Positions 8,052-16,567 of a stretch of 42,424 bases of DNA are shown here, one piece after another; the stretch's first letter is position 1; each line of letters opens with the position of its first letter. Below the pieces are notes generated by a model. That model ran no database searches and was not told the DNA's origin. It saw only the letters and a list, made by a program, of their open reading frames with translations. The stretch is from Candidatus Binatus sp. (lineage in GTDB: Bacteria > Desulfobacterota > Binatia > Binatales > Binataceae), in assembly GCF_036567905.1 (NCBI RefSeq), contig NZ_DATCTO010000015.1, positions 1-42,424 of the forward strand, written 5' to 3'. The position numbers and the translations under genes were made by a program.

Positions 8052-10118
8052 GTGACCAGGAACGGAAACTTTTTCAATCTCTACAATCACGATTTCGTCA
8101 GAATCGCGGTTGGAGTGCCGTCGGTTCGGGTCGCCGATCCCGCTTACAACGCCGAACATACCGTCGCGCTGATCCGTGAAGCCGCCGAGCGCAAGGCGGT
8201 GCTCGCACTGTTTCCGGAATTGGGGCTGAGCGCCTATTCGTGCGACGATCTGTTTGGGCAGCGGGCGCTGCTCGACGCATGCCTTGACGCAATCGCCGCG
8301 GTGGCCGAGGCGACGGCGAAGCTTTCGATCGTCAGCGTGGTCGGAGCGCCGCTCCAGATCGATCATCATCTGTATAACTGCGCGATCGTGATTCATCGCG
8401 GGCGGATTCTCGGCGTGGTGCCGAAGACGAATCTGCCCAACTACCGCGAGTTCTACGAACCGCGGCAATTTGCCTCGGCCGACGCCGCGACGCGCGACGA
8501 AATCGAGCTGGCCGGGACTCGCGCGGTTGCGTTCGGCAACAACCTCATCTTCCAGCACGAGCAGCAGCCGGGACTTACGATTCACGCCGAGATTTGCGAG
8601 GACTTGTGGGTTCCGATTTCGCCGTCGTCATACGCGGCGCTGGCGGGAGCGACGGTGCTGCTGAACCTGTCGGCGTCGAACATCACGATCGGCAAGGCCG
8701 ACTACCGCCGCTCGCTGGTCACCGGCCAATCCGCGCGATGCATCGCGGCGTATGCATATTGCGCCGCCGGAGCGGGTGAATCGACGACCGATCTCGCCTG
8801 GGACGGCCACGCATTGATCGCCGAGAACGGCAACCTCGTCGCCGAGTCCGAGCGCTTCAAGGATCGGCCGCAAGTGGTCACCGCGGAAATCGATCTCGAA
8901 CGGCTGTCGCAGGAACGGATGCGTCAGAACACGTTCGGCGACACGGCCGAGCGCGAGCGCGAGCGAGTGCGGCGCTTTCGGCGGATTTCATTTTCGGCGG
9001 AATTGCCGCGGCGCGCGAAGATGCTGCTGCAGCGGCGCTACGAGCGGTTCCCTTACGTGCCCTCGGATCCCGCAACTCGCGACGAGCGATGCGCCGAAGT
9101 CTTCGACATCCAGGTTCAAGGCCTGGCGACGCGGCTGCGCTCGACCGGCCTGGAACGAGTCGTGATTGGAATTTCGGGCGGAATCGATTCTACCCACGCG
9201 CTGCTGGTATGCGCGCGTGCGATGGATCGGCTCGGCTCGCCGCGCAAAAATATTCTTGCCGTCACTATGCCCGGCTTTGCCACCGGCGCGCGAACGCTCG
9301 ATCAGGCGCGCCGCCTGATGAAGTCGCTCGGCTGCGCGACCGATGAAATAGACATTCGGCCGAGCTGCATGCAGATGTTCAAGGACATCGGGCATCCCTA
9401 TGCCAAAGGCAAGAAAGTTTACGATGTCACGTTCGAGAACGTGCAGGCGGGCGAGCGCACCAGCCATCTTTTTCGATTGGCAAACCTGCGCGGCGGGCTG
9501 GTGGTCGGCACCGGCGACTTGAGCGAGCTCGCGCTGGGATGGTGCACCTACGGCGTCGGCGATCACATGTCGCATTACAGCGTCAATGCGAGCGTGCCGA
9601 AGACATTGATCCAGCATGTGATTCGATGGCTCGCGCAAACTGAAAGCCTCGGCCGCGAAACCAGCGCGACGCTGCTCAAGATTCTCGCCACTCCAATCAG
9701 CCCCGAGCTGATCCCCGGCGCCTCGGCGGACGGACATCCCAGCCACGACACCGAAGCGACGCTGGGCCCCTACGAGCTGCACGATTTCTTTCTCTACTAC
9801 ACGCTGCGCTTCGGATATCCGCCGCCGAAGGTCGCGTTCCTCGCTTACAACGCGTGGCGCGACAAGGACGCGGGCGAGTGGCCGGACATTGGGCGCGATC
9901 GCCGCAACCAGTACGACATCGCGACGATCAAGGGACATCTGCATACGTTTCTCTACCGCTTTTTTCAGTTGAGCCAGTTCAAGCGCAGTTGTATCCCCAA
10001 CGCGCCCAAAGTCGGTTCGGGCGGATCGCTCTCGCCGCGCGGCGACTATCGGGCGCCCTCGGACAGCGAAGCGACCGCATGGCTCGAGCAATTGAAGTCG
10101 ATCCCCGACAAAGAATAA
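8052..10118 (+). CDS. nadE: Glutamine-dependent NAD(+) synthetase NadE
   Basis: Catalyses the last step of NAD synthesis: deamido-NAD plus glutamine and ATP gives NAD. The N-terminal nitrilase-like glutaminase domain shows the Glu-Lys-Cys triad in [33 protein letters not shown] and HAEICEDLW. The C-terminal synthetase domain has the ATP pyrophosphatase loop [14 protein letters not shown] and [27 protein letters not shown] (read in segments). The 688-residue length matches two-domain NadE enzymes; the single-domain ammonia-dependent form is about 275. I start at the GTG at 8052, whose product leads directly into [16 protein letters not shown]; the longer frame upstream is low-complexity and not family-like. 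Confidence 0.93.
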   Translation: MTRNGNFFNLYNHDFVRIAVGVPSVRVADPAYNAEHTVALIREAAERKAVLALFPELGLSAYSCDDLFGQRALLDACLDAIAAVAEATAKLSIVSVVGAPLQIDHHLYNCAIVIHRGRILGVVPKTNLPNYREFYEPRQFASADAATRDEIELAGTRAVAFGNNLIFQHEQQPGLTIHAEICEDLWVPISPSSYAALAGATVLLNLSASNITIGKADYRRSLVTGQSARCIAAYAYCAAGAGESTTDLAWDGHALIAENGNLVAESERFKDRPQVVTAEIDLERLSQERMRQNTFGDTAERERERVRRFRRISFSAELPRRAKMLLQRRYERFPYVPSDPATRDERCAEVFDIQVQGLATRLRSTGLERVVIGISGGIDSTHALLVCARAMDRLGSPRKNILAVTMPGFATGARTLDQARRLMKSLGCATDEIDIRPSCMQMFKDIGHPYAKGKKVYDVTFENVQAGERTSHLFRLANLRGGLVVGTGDLSELALGWCTYGVGDHMSHYSVNASVPKTLIQHVIRWLAQTESLGRETSATLLKILATPISPELIPGASADGHPSHDTEATLGPYELHDFFLYYTLRFGYPPPKVAFLAYNAWRDKDAGEWPDIGRDRRNQYDIATIKGHLHTFLYRFFQLSQFKRSCIPNAPKVGSGGSLSPRGDYRAPSDSEATAWLEQLKSIPDKE

Positions 10119-10164
10119 TCTCGCCATCGGTTTCGCGGACGGCTTGCAGGCGCTTCGCGATTCA

Positions 10165-10190
10165 GTGAAAGGTGAAAAGTGAAAAGTGAA
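10165..10190. repeat. Short GTGAAA(A) tandem repeat
   Basis: Four near-identical GTGAAA/GTGAAAA units in a row in the gap between nadE and the next gene. No function is apparent; slippage could vary the copy number. Confidence 0.5.
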
Positions 10191-10251
10191 ATTGATCGAC
10201 GACTTGAATTTCGAGTGGCACCGTGCGTGCACTCTGCGATGAGGGAGTGAG

Positions 10252-11037
10252 ATGCCAAAGCCTTCGGGAACAATCTTTGCCTTACTGGCGCTGGCTGGCG
10301 CCGCCGCGCTCGCCACGCCGGCCGTCGCGCAGGAGTCCGCCGCTCCACAGGAATCGCCGTGGGCGATGCGTGCGCCGGCTGCTGTGCCGCAAGGGGCGCC
10401 GACCCATTCGGCCCAGCAAGTGGCGGCTGAGAAAGAGGCTGAGAAGGGTACGCCGCAGCAGCGGGAATTGGCGCACAAGCTGGTTTACGCCATGTACGCG
10501 AAAGATTTCGCCGCGATCAAGCAGCTGATCGCGCCATCCACGATGAAATGCATCGGCCACAACCAGAATTTTCTTGACGACCGGATAAGGAAGCAACTCG
10601 ACCTTCCAATCAGCAAGAACTATCACCTGACGGTTACCAAACTGCCGCCGAATTTGATCAATGCGACGAAGTACGCCACCTACCCGATGCCGCCGACTCA
10701 TCTGATGGGAATGGAATTTGTCACCGAGGACGGCGGCACCGCCACGGTGAACGAAATGATCGGCCAGGAAGATGGCAAGTGGTACGAGGCGCAGCCGTGT
10801 CCGACGGAACTTGGGATGCAACGGTTTGCCAAGCAGCAGCAGATGCGCGCTGCCGGCCGCGAACGGGCCAAGGCGGCGCTGGCGCGCATCCAGGAGCCGC
10901 TCAAGTCGCAACTGCTGGCGCTTATCGCCAAGCGCGATAATGCCCAAGCGTGGACGCTCTGCATGAAATCCCTGCACGTTGACTATCCGACCGCTCGGGG
11001 AATAGTCGATTTGCTCGCCGGTGGCGAAGCAGACTGA
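10252..11037 (+). CDS. Secreted or periplasmic protein of unknown function
   Basis: A 261-residue protein with a clear signal peptide: hydrophobic residues about 8-22 and a likely cut after AVAQ near residue 26. A Pro/Ala/Gln-rich linker (about 27-65) follows. The folded part (about 65-170) has an AMYAKDFAAIKQLI helix reminiscent of SnoaL/NTF2-like stress or transport-associated folds. The C-terminal part is helical and charged. Cysteines at about 103, 180 and 242 could pair. I recognise no family. It precedes the PqqD/B2/ABC operon by 190 bases on the same strand, but nothing in the sequence links them. Confidence 0.65.
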   Translation: MPKPSGTIFALLALAGAAALATPAVAQESAAPQESPWAMRAPAAVPQGAPTHSAQQVAAEKEAEKGTPQQRELAHKLVYAMYAKDFAAIKQLIAPSTMKCIGHNQNFLDDRIRKQLDLPISKNYHLTVTKLPPNLINATKYATYPMPPTHLMGMEFVTEDGGTATVNEMIGQEDGKWYEAQPCPTELGMQRFAKQQQMRAAGRERAKAALARIQEPLKSQLLALIAKRDNAQAWTLCMKSLHVDYPTARGIVDLLAGGEAD

Positions 11038-11227
11038 AGCCGGGGTGAAGTTTCTCGATCGCTTCGACGCTGAAGCTCGCCCCCGGCTCGCATAAGCGAA
11101 CCCGCCGACGACTTGCCCGCGGCGCGAACGCTCTGTAAACTCGTGTCGCTTTCACTAGCGATGTAAAGGGTTCTCGCGTTTAGAGCAATCATCGCATCGC
11201 TTGTGCCGCTCGGACAAGTTGCAATTC

Positions 11228-11557
11228 GTGAAAAAGACGATCTCGACGCGATCCGTCGTAGTCGCATCCAAGGACCAGATTTCCTGCGATCTCGAGGGTG
11301 AGGCCGCCATTCTGAATCTCAAGAGCGGGACCTACTTCGGACTGGACCCGGTTGGCGCCACGATTTGGAGCTTGATTGTGCAACCGCGCCGAGTGGCCGA
11401 GATTCGCAACGCATTAATCGATCAATTCGACGTCGAAGCCGAGCGATGCAGCCGCGATCTGCTGCAACTGCTTGGCGAACTCCACGCGCATGGCCTGATA
11501 CAGGTCCTCGACGAGCTGGCGCCGGATGATCGGGGCTCGGATGAACAAAATAGCTAA
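11228..11557 (+). CDS. PqqD-like RiPP recognition protein (lasso B1 type)
   Basis: A 109-residue protein with the PqqD/RRE (RiPP recognition element) fold. An N-terminal three-stranded part contains GEAAILNLKSGTYFGLDPVGATIWSLI (about 24-50, read in two parts) and is followed by a three-helix part ending in LHAHGLIQ. Stand-alone PqqD-like proteins bind leader peptides and hand them to a maturation enzyme; in lasso-peptide clusters this is the B1 protein. I chose the GTG at 11228, starting MKKTISTRSVV, over a start further upstream. It overlaps the B2-like gene by 17 bases, which supports joint function. Confidence 0.8.
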   Translation: MKKTISTRSVVVASKDQISCDLEGEAAILNLKSGTYFGLDPVGATIWSLIVQPRRVAEIRNALIDQFDVEAERCSRDLLQLLGELHAHGLIQVLDELAPDDRGSDEQNS

Positions 11558-11984
11558 GTTCTTCGCGTTGCCCGCGCCGGATCGGACGCTTCTGTTTCAG
11601 TCGCTGGCGGCGATTGTGGCGATGCGTGCCGGCGTGTGGACGTTGCCGTTTGGTCGTGCGCGCCGGCTGGCTGACGCGATGAGCCATCCGATGCGCGCAA
11701 ACTCCGACGCCGCTCGCCCGTCACCTGAAAAAATCGCGTGGGCCGTCGCCACCGCCAGCCGGGCCGTCCCCAGCGGCGGCAACTGCTTGGTTCGCGCGCT
11801 CGCGACCGGCATCGTGCTCAAGCGCTACTGCTATCCCAGCGAACTCAAAATCGGGGTGATGAAACCGGCCGATGGCCATTTCGGCGCTCACGCATGGCTC
11901 GAGAGCGGCGGCGTCGTGGTGATCGGAGATTTCGAACTTGATCGATACATGCCGCTTGGCGGGCCGGACTCCGTTGGCCGATAG
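11541..11984 (+). CDS. Lasso-type B2 leader peptidase (transglutaminase-like)
   Basis: A 147-residue protein of the McjB C-terminal / lasso B2 family, cysteine proteases with a transglutaminase fold that remove RiPP leader peptides. Catalytic Cys82 is in GGNCLVRALA and His117 in FGAHAWLE; an acidic residue follows in the VVVIGDFE segment near 130. The length matches stand-alone B2 proteins. The ATG at 11541 was chosen; a second ATG at 11526 is in frame. It overlaps PqqD upstream and the ABC exporter downstream, so the three form one operon. Confidence 0.82.
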   Translation: MNKIAKFFALPAPDRTLLFQSLAAIVAMRAGVWTLPFGRARRLADAMSHPMRANSDAARPSPEKIAWAVATASRAVPSGGNCLVRALATGIVLKRYCYPSELKIGVMKPADGHFGAHAWLESGGVVVIGDFELDRYMPLGGPDSVGR

Positions 11985-13791
11985 CCCCGCAAACCCGCCG
12001 GCGAAGGGCACGCTTGCGGCGTATCTCGCGATGCTGGTGCGGGTTTCGCGCTGGCATTTGATCGCTGTGGTCATCGTGATGGTCCTGTTTTCGTTGAGCG
12101 AGGGGATCGGCTTCGCGCTGCTGCTTCCCACCCTGCAAGTGGCCGGCTTTAATCTGGCCGGACAGGGCCAGGCCGGACGCTACGCGGCGATCGTTTCCAA
12201 CGCCTTCATTGCGGTGGGGCTGCGCCCGTCGCTGATTCTTCTGCTGGGCGTATTCGTGATGCTGGTTGGCGCGCGAACGGTGCTGGGGCAGATGCAGAAC
12301 GTGTGGACTTATTCGGTCCAGCAGGAAGTCGAGCATCATCTGCGCCGTCGCCTCTACCGTGCGATTGCGGATGCGAACTGGTTGTTCGTATGCCGTAGCC
12401 GGGCTTCGGATTTCACTCACGCGCTGACCTCTGAAGTCAGCCGAATCGGCAACGGCACGAATTTCGCCCTGGTATTCACCGGCGAAGTTGCGATCGGGAT
12501 GCTCTACATGGCGATCGCGTTTGCGCTGTCGGCCGGAATGACGGCATTGGTGCTAATCTCCGGCGCGCTTCTGGCGTTCGCTTTTCGCGGCCGCACGCAT
12601 GCGATCGAAAGCCAGGGCGAGGAGGTCTCCGCAACCAACAAGTCGCTCTACGCCGCCACCATCGAGCATTTGCAGAGCCTCAAAGCGGCCAAGACCTATG
12701 GCGCCGAAGCGCGTAATTTTTCGATTTTCTCCGAGCTGAGCGCCGACGTTGCCCGAGCCAACGTGGACGGTACGCGTCAGCAGGCGATCGCCGCGACCTG
12801 GTTCGAGCTGGGCTCGGTGGTAATCCTCGCGGTGGTGCTGTTCGTGTCGATTCAAATCCTGGCGGTGCCGCCGGCCTCAATTCTGATCCTGTTGCTGCTG
12901 TTCGCGCGCGTGATGCCGCGAATCATGAGCGGCCAGTATCACTACCGCGCCTTCGTCAACGCGCTGCCATCGTTCGCCAACCTGCTGGATATCGAAACCC
13001 GATGCGCCGCCGCCGCCGAGCCGGCGGTGCATCCGCACGATCGGCTCTCGCTCACGCGCGAACTTGCCGCTGACGGCGTATCGTTTACCTACAGCGAGGG
13101 ACGCGTGCCCGCGGTCAAAGATTTGAGCCTGGTGATTCCGGCGGGGAAGATCGTCGCGCTGGTGGGGCCGTCGGGCGCCGGCAAGAGCACCATCGCCGAC
13201 ATTCTGATGGGCCTCGTCGCGCCCGACTCGGGGACGCTCAGACTCGACGGCCGGACGCTCGGACCCGAAGGCGTGCGCGGATGGCGCGATCAAATCGGCT
13301 ACGTGGCGCCCGACACGTTTCTTTTTCACGACACGATTCGTGCAAACCTCAAATGGGCGCGCCCCGACGCCAGCGAGGAGGAAATGCTCGCGGCGCTTCG
13401 ACAGGCGTCCGCTTTCGATTTCGTCGCCGGACTAAGCGACCGGCTCGATACTGTCGTCGGCGATCGTGGAATTTTGCTGTCGCAGGGAGAGCGCCAACGC
13501 CTCGCGCTGGCGCGCGCATTCCTGCGCCGCCCTTCGATGTTGATTCTCGACGAGGCGACCAACAGCCTCGATTCTGAAAACGAAGGACGGGTGCTCGATG
13601 CGATCGAAAGCCGCCGCGGCGAACTCACCGTCGTGCTGATCGCGCATCGCCTCTCGACCATCCGATGGGCCGATCTGATTTACGTCGTCGAAGGCGGGAA
13701 GGTGGTCGAGTCGGGCAATTGGTCGTCGCTTAGCGCGCTGCGCGACGGCCGTTTCCGCGCGCTATGGGAAGCGCAGAGTCTGACCGTCTGA
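11974..13791 (+). CDS. ABC exporter (fused transmembrane and ATPase half-transporter)
   Basis: A half-size type I exporter of about 605 residues. Five to six membrane segments lie in the first 300 residues, followed by an ATPase domain with Walker A GPSGAGKST, signature LSQGERQRLALARA, Walker B MLILDEATNSLD and an H-loop in VLIAHRLSTI. It has no N-terminal C39 peptidase domain, which fits because the separate B2 protein would do the cleavage. Exporters of this class (McjD-like) pump out the mature peptide and give self-immunity. The start is uncertain: the TTG at 11974 overlaps B2 by 11 bases, while an ATG at 11938 overlaps it more. The substrate is inferred from context only. Confidence 0.85.
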   Translation: MADSPANPPAKGTLAAYLAMLVRVSRWHLIAVVIVMVLFSLSEGIGFALLLPTLQVAGFNLAGQGQAGRYAAIVSNAFIAVGLRPSLILLLGVFVMLVGARTVLGQMQNVWTYSVQQEVEHHLRRRLYRAIADANWLFVCRSRASDFTHALTSEVSRIGNGTNFALVFTGEVAIGMLYMAIAFALSAGMTALVLISGALLAFAFRGRTHAIESQGEEVSATNKSLYAATIEHLQSLKAAKTYGAEARNFSIFSELSADVARANVDGTRQQAIAATWFELGSVVILAVVLFVSIQILAVPPASILILLLLFARVMPRIMSGQYHYRAFVNALPSFANLLDIETRCAAAAEPAVHPHDRLSLTRELAADGVSFTYSEGRVPAVKDLSLVIPAGKIVALVGPSGAGKSTIADILMGLVAPDSGTLRLDGRTLGPEGVRGWRDQIGYVAPDTFLFHDTIRANLKWARPDASEEEMLAALRQASAFDFVAGLSDRLDTVVGDRGILLSQGERQRLALARAFLRRPSMLILDEATNSLDSENEGRVLDAIESRRGELTVVLIAHRLSTIRWADLIYVVEGGKVVESGNWSSLSALRDGRFRALWEAQSLTV

Positions 13792-13964
13792 TCGAGATCC
13801 AACCCGCATTCACGTCGCATTCTATTAATCCGCGACTAATTTTTCCGACCGGTCCCTGAACCAGGATGACGCCGCTCGTGGACGTACGCGTGTGCTCGCG
13901 CGGATGCCGCTCCGCGACGGCATAGACTTGGGGTTCGCTCACTGCGGCCTGTCTTGGAGATAGG

Positions 13965-14020
13965 TGGTGCGAGAGGGGGGACTTGAACTCCCACGCCTTG
14001 CGGCACCGGATCCTAAGTCC
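13965..14020 (-). other. Displaced 3' half of tRNA-Leu(TAG), att site of the conjugative element
   Basis: On the minus strand the sequence runs from an anticodon loop reading TAG through a leucine-type variable arm (GGTGCCGCAAGGCGT), a T-arm with GTTCAAGTC, an acceptor strand and an encoded CCA at 13965-13967. Beyond 14020 the match stops: the 5' side of the anticodon stem pairs only in its three loop-proximal bases and no D-arm follows. This is the footprint of a tyrosine integrase crossing over in the anticodon loop. The element lies to the right, and an intact tRNA-Leu(TAG) is expected at its far end, outside the window. Confidence 0.75.
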
Positions 14021-14122
14021 TTAACCTGATGTTTTCCGAGATCAGCTCATGTCATATAATGCAGGAAATATAAGGGTTTTTGGCCAACTGACATCATCTC
14101 AGATCCTGTGGATAAATCCGGA

Positions 14123-14143
14123 AGTGGGCACTAAGTGGGCACT
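14123..14143. repeat. Tandem 10-base direct repeat, period 11, near the att junction
   Basis: AGTGGGCACT occurs at 14123-14132 and again at 14134-14143, about 100 bases inside the element from the tRNA-Leu fragment. Position and one-turn spacing suit arm-type sites for the element's integrase or excisionase. This is inferred from layout. Confidence 0.45.
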
Positions 14144-14183
14144 GAGCGCACTCATTTATCGAGCGCCTATACATCCAGAGATA

Positions 14184-14211
14184 TTGACGAATGGATGGAT
14201 AAACGTACATA
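14184..14211 (+). promoter_or_regulatory. Candidate sigma70 promoter for the BrnT/BrnA pair
   Basis: TTGACG at 14184-14189 and TACATA at 14206-14211 are 16 bases apart, 29 bases before the BrnT start codon. BrnA autorepresses this kind of promoter in the known system, but no clear palindrome is seen here. Confidence 0.4.
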
Positions 14212-14239
14212 CTTAATGAGCCCAGCGGCTGAGACCTAA

Positions 14240-14548
14240 ATGCGGATAGCGGGATTCGACTGGGATGAAGGCAACCGGTCCAAGTGCCAGAAGCACGGCG
14301 TTTCGACGGCCGCGATAGAATCCCTATTTCACAGGCCGATCGCCGTTCTACCGGATCCCCTGCACTCGAAACCTGAGGAACGCTTCAAAGCAATTGGCAA
14401 GACCGATAAAGGGCGCGGGATTTTCGTCGTGTTCACCTTGCGGACGCAGCGCGGCAAAACACTCATTCGGCCGATCAGCGCACGGTACATGCACAGGAAG
14501 GAAATGGACCACTATGAAAAAGAAACTGCCACGCTTCCGAAGCGATAA
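14240..14548 (+). CDS. brnT: BrnT family ribonuclease toxin
   Basis: A 102-residue protein with the BrnT signature: FDWDEGNRSKCQKHGV at residues 5-20, then a glycine-poor core with RFKAIGKTDKGRGIFVVFTLR, and the closing RPISARYMHRKEMDHYEKE. BrnT toxins are RelE-like endoribonucleases that halt growth when their antitoxin is lost. It is followed by an overlapping antitoxin gene (35 bases), the usual toxin-first BrnTA order. Close to the element's end, it probably acts as a maintenance module. Confidence 0.87.
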   Translation: MRIAGFDWDEGNRSKCQKHGVSTAAIESLFHRPIAVLPDPLHSKPEERFKAIGKTDKGRGIFVVFTLRTQRGKTLIRPISARYMHRKEMDHYEKETATLPKR

Positions 14549-14771
14549 AGAAGCCGAGGACTTTGTCGAAAAGGCCGATCTGACCGAGTACGACTTGTCC
14601 GCGATGCGACCGATCCGCTTCGAGTTTCAGCCCAAGAGCGAGCGAGTCAACATGCGCGTGCCCCGGCAACTGCTCGATGCGGTGCGGGCCTCCGCGGCCA
14701 AGGCGGGAGTTCCCTACCAGCGCTTCATCCGCCAGGCGCTGGAGGACGCGGTACAGCGGAAACGTGCGTGA
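14514..14771 (+). CDS. brnA: BrnA-type CopG family antitoxin
   Basis: An 85-residue protein with an acidic toxin-binding N-terminus (KKKLPRFRSDKEAEDFVEKA) and a C-terminal ribbon-helix-helix (about 48-82: VNMRVPRQLLDAVRA, then PYQRFIRQALEDAV). It would neutralise BrnT and repress the shared promoter. I use the ATG at 14514, since family members start with MKKK- or similar; earlier in-frame ATGs lie deep within brnT. It has the same architecture as the unpaired antitoxin at 953-1219. Confidence 0.85.
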   Translation: MKKKLPRFRSDKEAEDFVEKADLTEYDLSAMRPIRFEFQPKSERVNMRVPRQLLDAVRASAAKAGVPYQRFIRQALEDAVQRKRA

Positions 14772-14775
14772 CATC

Positions 14776-14795
14776 GGACACTTTTGGACACTTTT
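14776..14795. repeat. Tandem 10-base direct repeat
   Basis: GGACACTTTT is repeated exactly twice, at 14776-14785 and 14786-14795, just after brnA. It resembles other short tandem repeats at the ends of this element and may be a protein-binding iteron or arm site. Confidence 0.35.
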
Positions 14796-14887
14796 CGGCG
14801 TCGCGAAGATTGCGATTTTTGGCTCGGGTTCACGCGCACTGCGCGTAGTCTTTTCCGGTCAGCAATGCGAGCGAGCAGGACAAATGC

Positions 14888-15667
14888 TTGTGCGGGATCT
14901 TTTCGGAATGCACAATTGCTCCTCCAACGCCGGGAGCACAGGGAGGCTCACAGAAGGTGGCAGCGTGGGATCGCCAATTCGTAAAGAAATTGTGGGAGCG
15001 GGTTGATCGAGGAGAACGATACGACTTTCCCACTGGCCCGATGGCCCAAGAACGATTGCGCGATATCTTGCCGGCGCTTCCTGTCGATTTCTTCCAGCGA
15101 TATCCAGAACAACTGAACAGACCCTTGCGCGAAGAGTTGGCACCACACCTTAAGGCGGGTGATCAACGTTCTGTGTCACTAGCTCGTTGGATCATCAGAG
15201 ACTGGGGCGGCATCAAGAGAGGAGTTCAAGCGATACCGGAATGGATGGAGACATTCGGCGACTTTAACGAGATGATCATCACGGCGTTCATCGCCAATAG
15301 TGGTACTACGCGGATATCGTCCTGGAGTAAGCTGCTCGCCTTTGCCAATCACGAGAACCACGCCATTTACGATGCTCGGACATCGGTCGCACTTAATTGC
15401 GCACTCCGCAACTTGGGAGACAGCCGCCAGTTCTACATGCCGCTTGGACAAAATGAGACTATCAACGATGCGCGGCGGCGCGTATTGAACGATGTTCCTG
15501 AGCCGAGGCGACCCGTTGGGTACAAGGATTATATAGAGCTTCTGAACACTGCCGTCGCATGTAAATTGTCGAACTCCATTCTCGCCGCGGAGATGGTGCT
15601 CTTCGCGAACGCTCCGTGTGTCGCCCGACAGTTCGTTGCGGACGGAAGCGAACAGCGCACCCCGTAA
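14888..15667 (+). CDS. Unrecognised protein of the element's left end
   Basis: A 259-residue soluble protein without signal or membrane segments. The first 23 residues of the longest frame look like non-coding sequence, so a GTG at 14957 giving VAAWDRQFVKKLWERV is a likely true start. The most structured part is around residues 130-190, with SGTTRISSWSKLLAF and AIYDARTSVALNCALRNLG. That 'YDARxSVALN' helix reminds me of HhH/OGG-like DNA glycosylase-fold proteins found near mobile elements, but this is memory of a pattern, not a match. Third-codon bias is weaker than in the trb genes. It lies alone between brnTA and the transfer operon. Confidence 0.5.
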   Translation: MCGIFSECTIAPPTPGAQGGSQKVAAWDRQFVKKLWERVDRGERYDFPTGPMAQERLRDILPALPVDFFQRYPEQLNRPLREELAPHLKAGDQRSVSLARWIIRDWGGIKRGVQAIPEWMETFGDFNEMIITAFIANSGTTRISSWSKLLAFANHENHAIYDARTSVALNCALRNLGDSRQFYMPLGQNETINDARRRVLNDVPEPRRPVGYKDYIELLNTAVACKLSNSILAAEMVLFANAPCVARQFVADGSEQRTP

Positions 15668-15837
15668 ACGAGCCGGACCGGCCAGTCGGACCACGCGTCG
15701 CACGCAGTTACCATCGAACTGCGCCTGACCAGACCATCTGCTGAACTTTCCCACACGGCACTAATTTTCGTGCATCCGCTTCTCCGCGACGGGCCATTCC
15801 CGACGCTGGCAAGGAACTTGCTCATCCCAAAATCGAC

Positions 15838-15865
15838 CGAGCACGAATTTCACAACGTGTGCTCG
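15838..15865. promoter_or_regulatory. Inverted repeat upstream of trbF
   Basis: CGAGCAC (15838-15844) and GTGCTCG (15859-15865) form perfect 7-base arms around a 14-base spacer. The repeat ends 24 bases before the trbF start and just ahead of its AGGAG ribosome-binding site. It could be an operator for the transfer operon or a leader hairpin. No T-run follows, so it is not a typical terminator. Confidence 0.4.
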
Positions 15866-15889
15866 ATCGTTTAGGAGCGGGGCGTCAGC

Positions 15890-16555
15890 ATGGAAGGCAG
15901 CGTCTATCTCAAAGCGCGGCAGGAATGGGACGAGCGTTACGCTGATCTCGTTCTCGGCAAACGCAACTGGCAGATCACGGCCGCCGGCATGATGGTGATC
16001 ACCCTGGTGCTGGCTTTCGGAATGGTTTGGCTCAGCACGCGCAGCAAGTTCATTCCTTACGTCGTCGAAGTTGACAAGCTCGGCTACGCGCTGGCCGCAC
16101 CCAGCGCGCTCACTGAAAACACGACTCGGATCAGCACAGACCGGATGGTGCGGTACGAGTTGGCGGCTTTCATCCGCAACGCTCGCGAGGTGATCACCGA
16201 TCCGGCAGCCGAGCACCAGCTGATCGGGCAGGTGTACAGCCGCGCCCGCGGACCGGCTTACAAGTTTCTGGAGAACTACTACCACGAGAACGAACTTGAG
16301 CATGATCCGTTCAAGGTTGCTCAGCACCAATCTGTGAGCGTCCAGATCGATTCGATCCTGCCGCTGTCGAAAGCGACGTGGCAGGTGAGATGGACCGAGG
16401 AAGAATCAGGCCTCGACGGTTCTCCGGTCGCTACGACGCATTGGGAAGCGGCGCTCGACACCACGATCATTTCGGCGACCTCTGACGCCTCGATCCTGGA
16501 GAACCCGCTCGGCTTTTACGTTACGCAGCTCAATTGGACCGAGCAACGAAGTTAG
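15890..16555 (+). CDS. trbF: Conjugative transfer protein TrbF (VirB8 family)
   Basis: An inner-membrane assembly factor of the type IV secretion channel. A short cytoplasmic N-terminus is followed by one membrane segment (about residues 29-49) and a periplasmic VirB8/NTF2-like domain (about 60-220) with the KFIPYVVEVDKLGYA start and the GFYVTQLNWTEQRS end typical of TrbF. The length of 221 residues is usual. It opens the transfer operon, preceded by AGGAG and an inverted repeat. In most trb operons trbF lies after trbL rather than first. Confidence 0.9.
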   Translation: MEGSVYLKARQEWDERYADLVLGKRNWQITAAGMMVITLVLAFGMVWLSTRSKFIPYVVEVDKLGYALAAPSALTENTTRISTDRMVRYELAAFIRNAREVITDPAAEHQLIGQVYSRARGPAYKFLENYYHENELEHDPFKVAQHQSVSVQIDSILPLSKATWQVRWTEEESGLDGSPVATTHWEAALDTTIISATSDASILENPLGFYVTQLNWTEQRS

Positions 16556-16567
16556 GAGGGGATCACG

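Noticed and set aside
8988..10478. 496-residue minus-strand frame across nadE
   Set aside because: Antisense shadow in a GC-rich gene; no family-like sequence, while nadE has all its catalytic motifs.
11041..11227. Short frames before the PqqD gene as possible RiPP precursors
   Set aside because: The two I checked are 16-17 codons long and lack a leader/core arrangement or a ribosome-binding site.
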